A stretch of 10,168 nucleotides of DNA, taken from positions 1 through 10,168 of the forward strand of contig JACRMO010000110.1 in NCBI GenBank assembly GCA_016214925.1, given 5' to 3'. The notes under the pieces are model-generated. The model was not told where the DNA came from. It did not search any database and worked only from the letters and a program-made list of their open reading frames with translations. The DNA is from Gammaproteobacteria bacterium. GTDB taxonomy: Bacteria > Pseudomonadota > Gammaproteobacteria > Thiohalobacterales > Thiohalobacteraceae. The position numbers and the translations under genes are program-made. Below are positions 1-5,535 of the stretch, one piece after another. Numbering within the stretch: position 1 is the first letter of the stretch; each line of letters opens with the position of its first letter.

Positions 1-967
1 CGATGACCGTCCCGCCGGCGACGATGGAGTTGATGAAAATACCCTCATTGCCGGAGGTGCCCGGCACGGTGCGCGCCGGCGCGCTCTGCGCCTGATACGT
101 GCGGATGGTCCAGTCGTCCTGATAGAGATTGAGCGGCGGCACTGGCTCCAACAAATCCATATTCGCCTGATAGAACGCATCGATCGTACCCACATCGCGC
201 CAGTAACGATCTGGCGTCACGCGGCCCGCGTTACCACCGAAGGGATAGGCGAAGACCGGCTGTTCACCGATCAATTTCGGCAGGATGTCCTTGCCGAAGT
301 CATGTTCGGAATCACTGCGCGCATAATCGGCGCGCAGAGTATCGAGCATCAGCTCCATGGAAAACACATAGATGCCCATGCTTACCAGCGCGTGTTGTGG
401 ATCGTTGGGCAGCGTGGCCGGCTGGGCTGGCTTTTCCTGGAAATCCACGATGCGCTGCTGTGTGTCGATGCGCATCACGCCGAAGGCCTTGGCCTCGTCG
501 GCGGGCACCTGCATGCAGGCGACCGTGACGGCGGCCTGGTTGGCGCGGTGTGCTTCCAGCATGGCGGCATAGTCCATGCGGTAGATGTGATCGCCTGACA
601 GCACCAGCACATAGTCCGCTTCGCTGCGTTCCAGCAGATAGAGATTGTGATAGATCGCGTCCGCCGTGCCCGTGTACCAGCGTTCGCCGACACGCATCTG
701 CGGTGGCACCGGTGTGATGTACTCGCTCAGCTCCGGATTGAAAATAGACCAGCCGTCGCGCAGATGTTTCTGCAATGAATGCGATTTGTATTGAGTGAGC
801 ACCAGTACCCGGCGCAGGCCCGAGTGCAGGCAGTTGGCCAGGGTAAAGTCGATGATGCGGTATTTGCCGCCGAACGGAACGGCCGGTTTGGCGCGGTCTT
901 CGGTCAACGGGGCCAGGCGTGAACCGACGCCGCCGGCGAGAATGATGGTCAGGGTTTTATCGAGCAT
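1..967 (-). CDS. glgC: Glucose-1-phosphate adenylyltransferase (ADP-glucose pyrophosphorylase), N-terminal part
   Basis: Makes ADP-glucose from ATP and glucose-1-phosphate, the committed cytoplasmic step of bacterial glycogen synthesis. The reading frame runs leftward from an ATG at 965-967 and is still open at the window edge: 322 codons, against about 430 residues for E. coli GlgC. Seen near the N-terminus: the nucleotide-binding loop LAGGVGSRLAPLT (residues 10-22), followed by RAKPAVPFGGKYRIIDF. Further in are GTADAIYHNL, SGDHIYRMDY, AFGVM, EKPA, SMGIYVF, HDFGKDILPK and YWRDVGT, all standard GlgC blocks, so the family call is secure. GAGGAG lies 11 bases before the start. The N-terminal extension of E. 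coli GlgC is absent, and the position of its fructose-1,6-bisphosphate-binding Lys39 (just before RAKP) is Asp24 here, so allosteric control may differ (inference). The gene diverges from nasT and probably has no functional link to it. Confidence 0.95.
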   Translation of the reverse strand, partial: MLDKTLTIILAGGVGSRLAPLTEDRAKPAVPFGGKYRIIDFTLANCLHSGLRRVLVLTQYKSHSLQKHLRDGWSIFNPELSEYITPVPPQMRVGERWYTGTADAIYHNLYLLERSEADYVLVLSGDHIYRMDYAAMLEAHRANQAAVTVACMQVPADEAKAFGVMRIDTQQRIVDFQEKPAQPATLPNDPQHALVSMGIYVFSMELMLDTLRADYARSDSEHDFGKDILPKLIGEQPVFAYPFGGNAGRVTPDRYWRDVGTIDAFYQANMDLLEPVPPLNLYQDDWTIRTYQAQSAPARTVPGTSGNEGIFINSIVAGGTVI

Positions 968-1063
968 GACTACGGCGACTCCTCAAGCTGCATGCCGTGG
1001 GCGGTGTAGGGTACAGGTTGGTGCATTTTTGCGCATCCGTCCGATATGGTGGCATGTTCTGCA

Positions 1064-1080
1064 AGCACTATGCCGGTGCA
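1064..1080. promoter_or_regulatory. Possible distal NtrC-binding dyad
   Basis: The sequence AGCACT-N5-GGTGCA matches 10 of 12 defined positions of the NtrC consensus TGCACC-N5-GGTGCA. Its centre is about 270 bases upstream of the predicted nasT start of transcription. It is far from the promoter, so it may be fortuitous or may act as a distant enhancer. A further lone GGTGCA half-site sits at 1020-1025. Confidence 0.35.
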
Positions 1081-1184
1081 GCGGGATAAGGGCGGAATTC
1101 GGCGACATTGTTGCGGTCCTGCCCGAGCTCGGTGGTAATTCTTACGCACAATTGCCGCTGCGCGGTGACAAGGTGAAAGAAAGA

Positions 1185-1201
1185 TGCACCATCCAGGCGC
1201 G
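1185..1201. promoter_or_regulatory. Probable NtrC enhancer site 1 upstream of nasT
   Basis: TGCACC-N5-GGCGCG matches 10 of 12 defined positions of the NtrC dyad. Its centre (1193) lies about 151 bases upstream of the transcription start predicted from the sigma-54 promoter. It forms a pair with the weaker site at 1215-1231, 30 bases away centre to centre, close to three helical turns. That spacing and distance resemble the known NtrC enhancer pair of the E. coli glnA promoter. Confidence 0.5.
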
Positions 1202-1214
1202 CACCTCGCCATGG

Positions 1215-1231
1215 ATCACCAAGTTAGTGCG
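1215..1231. promoter_or_regulatory. Weaker NtrC-like site 2 upstream of nasT
   Basis: ATCACC-N5-AGTGCG keeps 8 of 12 defined NtrC positions, including CACC on the left and GTGC on the right. Its centre lies about 121 bases before the predicted start of transcription. Taken alone it would be weak; its phasing with the stronger site at 1185-1201 makes it worth listing. Confidence 0.35.
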
Positions 1232-1317
1232 CCATAATCTGGCTTGGACGCGTGAGCATGCCACCGTGTAACGGGCATCTGTCTGTTGCTGTTGAAGAAA
1301 AATTATTATCGCGGAAG

Positions 1318-1333
1318 TGGCATGCGGATTGCT
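1318..1333 (+). promoter_or_regulatory. Sigma-54 (RpoN) promoter of nasT
   Basis: TGGCATGCGGATTGCT fits the sigma-54 consensus TGGCAYRNNNNTTGCW at every defined position, with the -24 GG and -12 GC correctly spaced. It predicts transcription from about 1344, giving a 27-base leader before the nasT ATG. NtrC-like dyads lie upstream. The combination implies that nasT is switched on by nitrogen limitation. Confidence 0.85.
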
Positions 1334-1370
1334 CTGATCTGTGCAAAGTATCTGAGTTGTCTGGATCGTT

Positions 1371-1949
1371 ATGAAGCTTCGCGTGTTGCTGGTTGATGAA
1401 GACTATGACCGCAGGACGCTGCTGCAGGAGGCCTTGGACGCGGCGGGGTTCGCCGTCGTGATCAGCACCACCCCCGGGGACGACCTGTTGGGTGTGGTGC
1501 GCCGGGTGCAGCCGGATGTGATCGTGATCGACGTGGATTCACCCGATCGCGATACGTTGGAGAACATGTGTTGCATCGCCCGCGATGTGCCACGTCCGGT
1601 GGTGATGTTCACCCACGACGAGGATACGGAGAAGATGCGCACCGCGATCCGTGCCGGGGTGAGTGCTTATGTCGTCGGTGGTGTGTCCGGCGAGCGCGTT
1701 AAGCCGATTGTCGAAGTGGCGGTCATGCGCTTCGAACAGCATCAAGCGCTGCGCGAGGAATTGCAGCAGGCCAAGACCTCACTGGCGGACCGTAAACTGA
1801 TCGAACGCGCCAAGGGCATCCTCATGCGGCAACGGGGCTGCGGTGAGGATGCGGCCTACCAAGCACTGCGCAAGGCAGCCATGGAACGCAACCGCAAGCT
1901 GGTCGAGGTGGCGCAGAACGTCATCGACGCGGCGGAACTGCTCGGTTGA
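1371..1949 (+). CDS. nasT: NasT-type ANTAR response regulator, RNA-binding transcription antiterminator
   Basis: A cytoplasmic regulator of nitrate assimilation. In the known family, NasT binds hairpins in the leader RNA of nitrate genes and prevents termination, and is released from its inhibitor NasS when nitrate or nitrite is present. The 192-residue protein has a receiver-like domain (about 1-120; acidic pair D10/D11, D54 at the phosphoacceptor position). A helical linker follows (about 120-138), then a C-terminal ANTAR domain (about 139-188) with the hallmark RAKGILMRQRG and a conserved A-Y-x-x-L-R-x-x-A-M stretch. The usual receiver lysine is missing (AYVVGGVSGER), consistent with control by partner binding rather than phosphorylation. 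Length is normal for NasT. No strong ribosome site is visible; the ATG at 1371 was chosen for the intact N-terminus of the receiver fold. nasS is not adjacent. A NasT-type leader follows the gene directly. Confidence 0.93.
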   Translation: MKLRVLLVDEDYDRRTLLQEALDAAGFAVVISTTPGDDLLGVVRRVQPDVIVIDVDSPDRDTLENMCCIARDVPRPVVMFTHDEDTEKMRTAIRAGVSAYVVGGVSGERVKPIVEVAVMRFEQHQALREELQQAKTSLADRKLIERAKGILMRQRGCGEDAAYQALRKAAMERNRKLVEVAQNVIDAAELLG

Positions 1950-2019
1950 TGCCAGAGTTGATGTAGACACAGAATTCCAAGGGCGCGTGACGCAGACCGC
2001 GTGACCGCCCGAAGCACAT

Positions 2020-2099
2020 GGCCGACCCAATGGCGGGTGCGGCCGCTCGATAGATATCCGGCGGGGCATTGGTGCACCGCCACTCGGACAAAGGCGTCC
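2020..2099 (+). promoter_or_regulatory. Leader RNA 1: three hexaloop hairpins, predicted NasT (ANTAR) target before nasA
   Basis: Three hairpins lie in a row, each with a six-base loop having A at position 1 and G at position 4, the known ANTAR-target loop rule. Hairpin A (2020-2044): GGCC/GGCC outer stem, small internal loop, ACCC/GGGT inner stem, loop AATGGC. Hairpin B (2060-2081): GGCGGGGC against GCACCGCC with one mismatch, loop ATTGGT. Hairpin C (2086-2099): GGAC/GTCC, loop AAAGGC. The 3' arm of C lies inside the 5' arm of the following terminator, so C and the terminator exclude each other. A is 15 bases from B, and B is 4 bases from C. No separate promoter is visible between nasT and this leader, so the transcript probably comes from the nasT promoter. 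NasT binding is inferred, not shown. Confidence 0.8.
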
Positions 2100-2162
2100 A
2101 CTCCATCCCAGTATCCGGCCAGTATCCGGCCAGGATTCCGAGGTGGAGTGGACGTTTTTTTT
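2095..2162 (+). terminator. Intrinsic terminator of leader 1 (attenuator before nasA)
   Basis: CGTCCACTCC (2095-2104) pairs perfectly with GGAGTGGACG (2145-2154), and three more pairs can form at 2105-2107 with 2142-2144. Eight T residues follow (2155-2162). The loop is unusually long because it contains a tandem repeat. The terminator ends 41 bases before the nasA ATG and its first arm overlaps hairpin C, as expected for a regulated attenuator. Confidence 0.88.
2109..2140 (+). repeat. 11-base tandem repeat inside the leader 1 terminator loop
   Basis: CAGTATCCGGC occurs twice head to tail (2109-2119 and 2120-2130), followed by a degenerate third copy, CAGGATTCCG (2131-2140). The paralogous terminator before nrtA has only one GTATCCG in a short loop, so this loop appears to have grown by duplication. 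Confidence 0.85.
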
Positions 2163-2203
2163 GGCGGGTTGCCTCGCTATTGAATCAAACCCAAGGGGAT
2201 CGC

Positions 2204-3327
2204 ATGAACAAAGATTTTTGGAAAGCTGGCCATACGCCCACGCTGTTGTCGGCGTTTTTTTATTTCGACCTGTCGTTCATGGTGTGGGTGATGCTGGGGC
2301 CACTGGGCGTGCAGATCGCCCGCGACCTGGCACTCGATGACGCGCAAAAGGGCATGATGGTGGCGCTGCCAGTGCTGGCGGGCGCTGTATTGCGCATTGT
2401 CATGGGTGTGCTGGTCGATATGCGCAGATCCTCGTCGTGGGATTGCTGCTCGGTTTTGCGGGCGCCGCCTTTGCCGTGGCGTTGCCGTTGGCGTCGCGCT
2501 GGTATCCTCCACAGCATCAAGGTACGGCGCTGGGTATCGCCGGGGCGGGTAATTCCGGTACCGCGCTGGCCGCGCTGTTCGCGCCGACGTTGGCGGTCTG
2601 GTACGGCTGGAACACTGTGTTCGGATTGGCGCTGATTCCGCTGGGCATCGCCTTTGCGGTGTACATGGTCTTCGCCAAGGACAGTCCGGAATGTCCGCCG
2701 ACCAAATCCCTCGCGCAGTATCTGCATGTGCTGAAGGATCGGGATGCCTGGTGGTTCATGTTTTTCTACAGTGTCACCTTCGGCGGGTTTGTCGGTCTGG
2801 CCTCCTCATTGACCATCTACTTCAACAACCAGTACGACATGGCGCCGGTGCATGCCGGTTACTTCACCGCCGCCTGCGTGTTCGCCGGTTCGCTGGTGCG
2901 ACCGGTCGGCGGCATGATCGCCGATCGCATGGGCGGTATCCGCACGCTGCTGCTCATGTATGTGTCGGCGGCGGTGTTTCTGGTCATCGCCAGTTTCGGC
3001 ATGCCCACGGCGCTGCAAGCGGGAACGGTGTTTATTCTGGCCATGGTGTCCCTGGGTATCGGCAACGGCGCGGTGTTCCAGTTGGTGCCGCAACGCTTCC
3101 GCAAAGAGATCGGCGTGATGACCGGACTGGTCGGCATGGCGGGCGGCGTGGGCGGATTCTATCTGGCATCCAGCCTGGGCTATTTGAGAAAGCTCACTGG
3201 CGATTACCAGTTGGGCTTGCTCATCTTCGCCGGTCTGGCGCTGGTCGCCCTCGTGGGTCTATCGAGCGTGAAAACCCGCTGGCGTACCACCTGGGGTGCG
3301 GCGCATCTGACGGCGGCGAGAATCTGA
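2204..3327 (+). pseudogene. nasA: Nitrate/nitrite MFS transporter NasA (NarK/NNP family), frameshifted with internal deletion
   Basis: An inner-membrane nitrate importer of the nitrate/nitrite porter family, apparently broken. The ATG at 2204 has AAGGGG upstream and starts MNKDFWKAGHTPTL, followed by TM1 and TM2 with the substrate arginine R64 (AVLRIVMG), ending at VLVD (codon at 2417-2419). From there this frame makes unrelated sequence to a stop at 2633-2635. The family sequence resumes in another frame at about 2425 (AQILVVGLLLGFAGAAF) and continues to the stop at 3325-3327. This second part includes both nitrate signatures (GIAGAGNSG; GLVGMAGGVGGF) and the second arginine in AGSLVRPVGG. 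The cytoplasmic loop with the MFS G-x-x-x-D-R motif and TM3, about 30 residues by my recollection of the family, are absent at the junction. A frameshift alone would not explain this, nor would reading through it restore the protein. An assembly error is the main alternative. Confidence 0.85.
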
Positions 3328-3339
3328 GGGCGAGAATAT

Positions 3340-3376
3340 AGACACGGCAAGCAGCGCGGCCTTTCTTGCCGTGTCT
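3340..3376 (+). other. 12-bp perfect hairpin between nasA remnant and PP2C-kinase gene
   Basis: AGACACGGCAAG (3340-3351) pairs perfectly with CTTGCCGTGTCT (3365-3376) across a 13-base loop. No T-run follows, so it is not a canonical intrinsic terminator. It ends 20 bases before the next ATG and could protect or process mRNA, limit translation of the next gene, or act as a weak terminator. Confidence 0.6.
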
Positions 3377-3396
3377 GCCTGCGGTAGATTGCGCGC

Positions 3397-5076
3397 ATGC
3401 CTCTCGAAACCGCTATCGGCACCTGTTCACTGACCGGCCCGCGCGAACGCAACGAGGATTTTTGCGGCGTGGCGACACCGGTGGGTGCGGAACTCTCCGG
3501 CAAGGGCATCCTCGCCGCGGTGGCGGATGGTTTGGGTGGACACGCCAACGGCCGCGAGGCCTCCGAGTCCATGGTGCGCGGGCTGCTGGCCGACTATTAC
3601 GCCACCCCCGATACCTGGGGCGTGACGCAATCGCTCGACCGGGTGCTTACCACGCTCAATCGCTGGTTGCTGGGTTATGCGGCGAAACGTGCGGAAAACC
3701 AGGGCATGGCGACCACGCTGTCGGCGCTGGTGCTGCGCGGTCGCCGCTACGTCACCGCGCATGTCGGCGACTCGCGCGTTTATCTCCTGCGCGACGGCAA
3801 TCTAAAACAGCTCACCGACGATCATGTCTGGGATCACCCCGAATTGCGTCATGTGCTGCGCCGCGCGCTGGGGCTGGATCAGTATCTCGCCGTGGATTAC
3901 AGCGAGGGCGATCTGTGCGCGGGCGATTGTTTCCTGCTGGTGAGCGATGGTGTGTGGGGCGTATTGGACGAGGCTGCGCTCACACAGGAATTGTTGTCGC
4001 AGAGTCATGCCGAAACCGCCGCCAGCGCGATCGCCTCGCGCGCCTTGAGTCAGGGCGCGCAGGATAACGCCACGGCGGTGGTGGTGCAGGTACAGACGCT
4101 TCCGGAAGACAACTTTCAGGACAGCTTTTCCAGCGCGAGCCGGTTGCCGTTGCCGCCGGTACTGAAACCCGGGCAGAGCATCGACGGTCTGGAAGTGGAG
4201 GCCTTGCTGCATGCCTCGCGCGTGACGTTGCTGTATCGGGTGCGGGATACGCACAGTGGCGCGCAATGGGTGTTGAAGACCCTGCGCCCGGAAATGGACG
4301 ATGCCGAATCCGTCGCCGCCCTGGTACACGAGGAATGGCTGGCCGGGCGCGTCACCGTGGGGCCATTTCCGCAGGTCATCCACTATCCGCGCCGCACACA
4401 TCTGTATTACCTGATGAGCTGGCACACGGGGGCGACGCTTAAGGCTCAGATGATCAACGGTCACCGTTTCAGTGTGGCGGAGATCGCCGACATCGGCATT
4501 CATCTCTTGAAAGGGCTGGGCGCGCTGCACCGTCTGGCGATCGTGCACCGCGATATCAAACCCGACAACCTGCACCAGGGCAGCGACGGCAAGCTGCGTA
4601 TTCTCGATCTGGGTGTGGCCGCGTCCGACGGCACCGCCTTGCGTGAAATCAATAACCCCGGCACACCGTCGTTCATGGCGCCGGAGCTGTTTTCGGGCGG
4701 GGTATGCAGTGTGTCCAGCGATCTCTACGCCGCCGGTGTGACGCTGTATAACCTGCTGACGGGCAAGTATCCCTACGGCGAAGTGGAGCCGTTCCAGCAT
4801 CCGAAATTCGGCGAACCGGTGCCACCGACACGCTATCGGCCGGACGTGCCCGCCTGGCTGGAAGCGATCCTGCTCAAGGCGTGTGCCCGAGATCCCGCGC
4901 AGCGCTTCGAGACCGCCGAGGAGTTTCTCCTGGCCTTGGAGCGCGGCGAAACCCGCCCCCTCAATATGCCGCGCCGCCAGCCTCTGTTGCTGCGCAATGT
5001 GGTCACCACGCTGAAGGTGCTGCTGGCACTGTCGGTCGTCGTCAATCTTGTATTGGCCATCCTGCTGAGCCGCTAA
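3397..5076 (+). CDS. Bifunctional PP2C-type protein phosphatase / Ser-Thr protein kinase, membrane anchored
   Basis: A 559-residue fusion of opposing activities. The PP2C domain (about 1-235) has RNED (18-21), ADGLGGH (43-49), GMATTL (103-108), HVGDSRVY (122-129), SDGVW (183-187) and DNAT (223-226), so all metal-binding aspartates are present. The kinase domain (about 258-515) has the VLK lysine (K294), a candidate helix-C glutamate (E312 or E313), HRDIKPDN (384-391), DLG in place of DFG (404-406) and GTPSFMAPE (422-430). The glycine-rich loop is not recognisable: LLHASRVTLLYRV stands in its place. A hydrophobic helix near 533-557 anchors the C-terminus, leaving both domains cytoplasmic. A gene of this type sits between nasA and nirB in the Pseudomonas aeruginosa nitrate cluster, so a role in nitrate assimilation is likely; its targets are not known to me. 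The ATG at 3397 gives an intact phosphatase N-terminus, but no clear ribosome site is visible. Confidence 0.92.
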   Translation: MPLETAIGTCSLTGPRERNEDFCGVATPVGAELSGKGILAAVADGLGGHANGREASESMVRGLLADYYATPDTWGVTQSLDRVLTTLNRWLLGYAAKRAENQGMATTLSALVLRGRRYVTAHVGDSRVYLLRDGNLKQLTDDHVWDHPELRHVLRRALGLDQYLAVDYSEGDLCAGDCFLLVSDGVWGVLDEAALTQELLSQSHAETAASAIASRALSQGAQDNATAVVVQVQTLPEDNFQDSFSSASRLPLPPVLKPGQSIDGLEVEALLHASRVTLLYRVRDTHSGAQWVLKTLRPEMDDAESVAALVHEEWLAGRVTVGPFPQVIHYPRRTHLYYLMSWHTGATLKAQMINGHRFSVAEIADIGIHLLKGLGALHRLAIVHRDIKPDNLHQGSDGKLRILDLGVAASDGTALREINNPGTPSFMAPELFSGGVCSVSSDLYAAGVTLYNLLTGKYPYGEVEPFQHPKFGEPVPPTRYRPDVPAWLEAILLKACARDPAQRFETAEEFLLALERGETRPLNMPRRQPLLLRNVVTTLKVLLALSVVVNLVLAILLSR

Positions 5077-5158
5077 ACTCCCTGGCTGTTTTCTCGCGCC
5101 GTTCACCTCGATACGCGTTCGACACACCGCGTAAAACACTGCGCGATCGACGTTGCAT

Positions 5159-5207
5159 TGCACCAATACAGTTCTGTATGTCTATGCAATCAGCGCATGT
5201 TGGTGCG
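5159..5207. promoter_or_regulatory. Possible NtrC enhancer pair upstream of the nrt promoter
   Basis: The first site (5159-5175) is TGCACC-N5-AGTTCT, with a perfect left half and 9 of 12 positions overall. The second has a good right half, GGTGCG (5202-5207), but a poor left half. Their centres lie about 155 and 123 bases before the predicted start of transcription, 32 bases apart. This is nearly the same geometry as the pair before nasT (151 and 121). Each site alone is modest evidence. Confidence 0.4.
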
Positions 5208-5295
5208 AACAATGTGTACATGGCAGTGTTGAAACATCCCCGTAGTTCCCGCCATCTCATTGTCAGTGAATGAGAAATTAACTTTTCTTCGCGAC

Positions 5296-5311
5296 TGGCA
5301 TAGGTCTTGCT
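5296..5311 (+). promoter_or_regulatory. Sigma-54 (RpoN) promoter of the nrt operon
   Basis: TGGCATAGGTCTTGCT matches the sigma-54 consensus at every defined position. Transcription is predicted from about 5322, leaving a 214-base leader that contains the hairpin array and terminator before the nrtA ATG. It is the second perfect match in the window, and both lie ahead of nitrate genes. Confidence 0.87.
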
Positions 5312-5391
5312 GAGTACATATCAACATCACCACGGTCACGCGTCGCAGCAGTTGTAATGAATTTGCATGCGCGCAATCGCCGGGTGAACAC

Positions 5392-5472
5392 ACGACCAAC
5401 CCAACGGCGGGTGCAGTCGTAGCGCATACACCGGCAGGCCAATGGTGGCCTGTCAGTCGGACAACGGCGTCC
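5392..5472 (+). promoter_or_regulatory. Leader RNA 2: three hexaloop hairpins, predicted NasT (ANTAR) target before nrtA
   Basis: Paralogous to the leader at 2020-2099. Hairpin A (5392-5420): outer stem ACGAC/GTCGT, internal loop, inner stem ACCC/GGGT, loop AACGGC. Hairpin B (5433-5454): GGCAGGCC with GGCCTGTC, 8 pairs including one G-U, loop AATGGT. Hairpin C (5459-5472): GGAC/GTCC, loop AACGGC. Every loop keeps A1 and G4. Outer stem A and stem B differ from leader 1 in sequence but remain paired, which is compensatory change and supports the fold. C overlaps the 5' arm of the terminator. Binding by NasT is an inference from loop rule and context. Confidence 0.85.
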
Positions 5473-5514
5473 ATTCCTTCACGTATCCGCGTGGTGGGGT
5501 GGGCGTTTTTTTTT
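5468..5514 (+). terminator. Intrinsic terminator of leader 2 (attenuator before nrtA)
   Basis: CGTCCATTCC (5468-5477) pairs with GGGGTGGGCG (5496-5505): ten pairs, three of them G-U. An extra CACG/CGTG stem (5480-5483 with 5490-5493) lies in the loop, and nine T residues follow (5506-5514). Compared with the leader 1 terminator, arm bases have changed while pairing is kept. It ends 21 bases before the nrtA ATG. Confidence 0.88.
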
Positions 5515-5535
5515 GCTTAACCAGGAGAGAGAGGA

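Larger units (their letters stand above)
968..1370. other. Divergent intergenic region between glgC and nasT
   Basis: This 403-base stretch contains no convincing gene; the short open frames crossing it have no recognisable protein and no good ribosome site. It holds the glgC ribosome site at its left end, three NtrC-like dyads and a sigma-54 promoter pointing toward nasT (each listed separately). I could not pick a credible sigma-70 promoter for glgC. Confidence 0.6.
5077..5535. other. Intergenic control region between the PP2C-kinase gene and nrtA
   Basis: This 459-base stretch has no supportable gene. From left to right it holds about 80 bases with nothing recognised, NtrC-like half-sites (5159-5207), a sigma-54 promoter (5296-5311), about 70 bases of untranslated leader, three hexaloop hairpins and a terminator, then the nrtA ribosome site. 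No clear terminator for the upstream kinase gene was seen. Confidence 0.7.

Noticed and set aside
795..1271. A plus-strand open frame overlapping the glgC start and the intergenic region
   Set aside because: No family resemblance, overlaps glgC antisense and the NtrC-like sites, and has no good ribosome site.
2414..2430. Programmed ribosomal frameshifting to join the two nasA frames
   Set aside because: No slippery heptamer is visible, and joining the frames would still leave the protein without TM3.
2437..3327. The C-terminal part of nasA as an independent short transporter starting at GTG 2437
   Set aside because: It would begin in the middle of TM4 with no ribosome site, and it aligns as the continuation of the gene starting at 2204.
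3802..5166. A 454-codon open frame on the minus strand opposite the PP2C-kinase gene
   Set aside because: Same shadow composition; the plus-strand gene has complete catalytic motifs.
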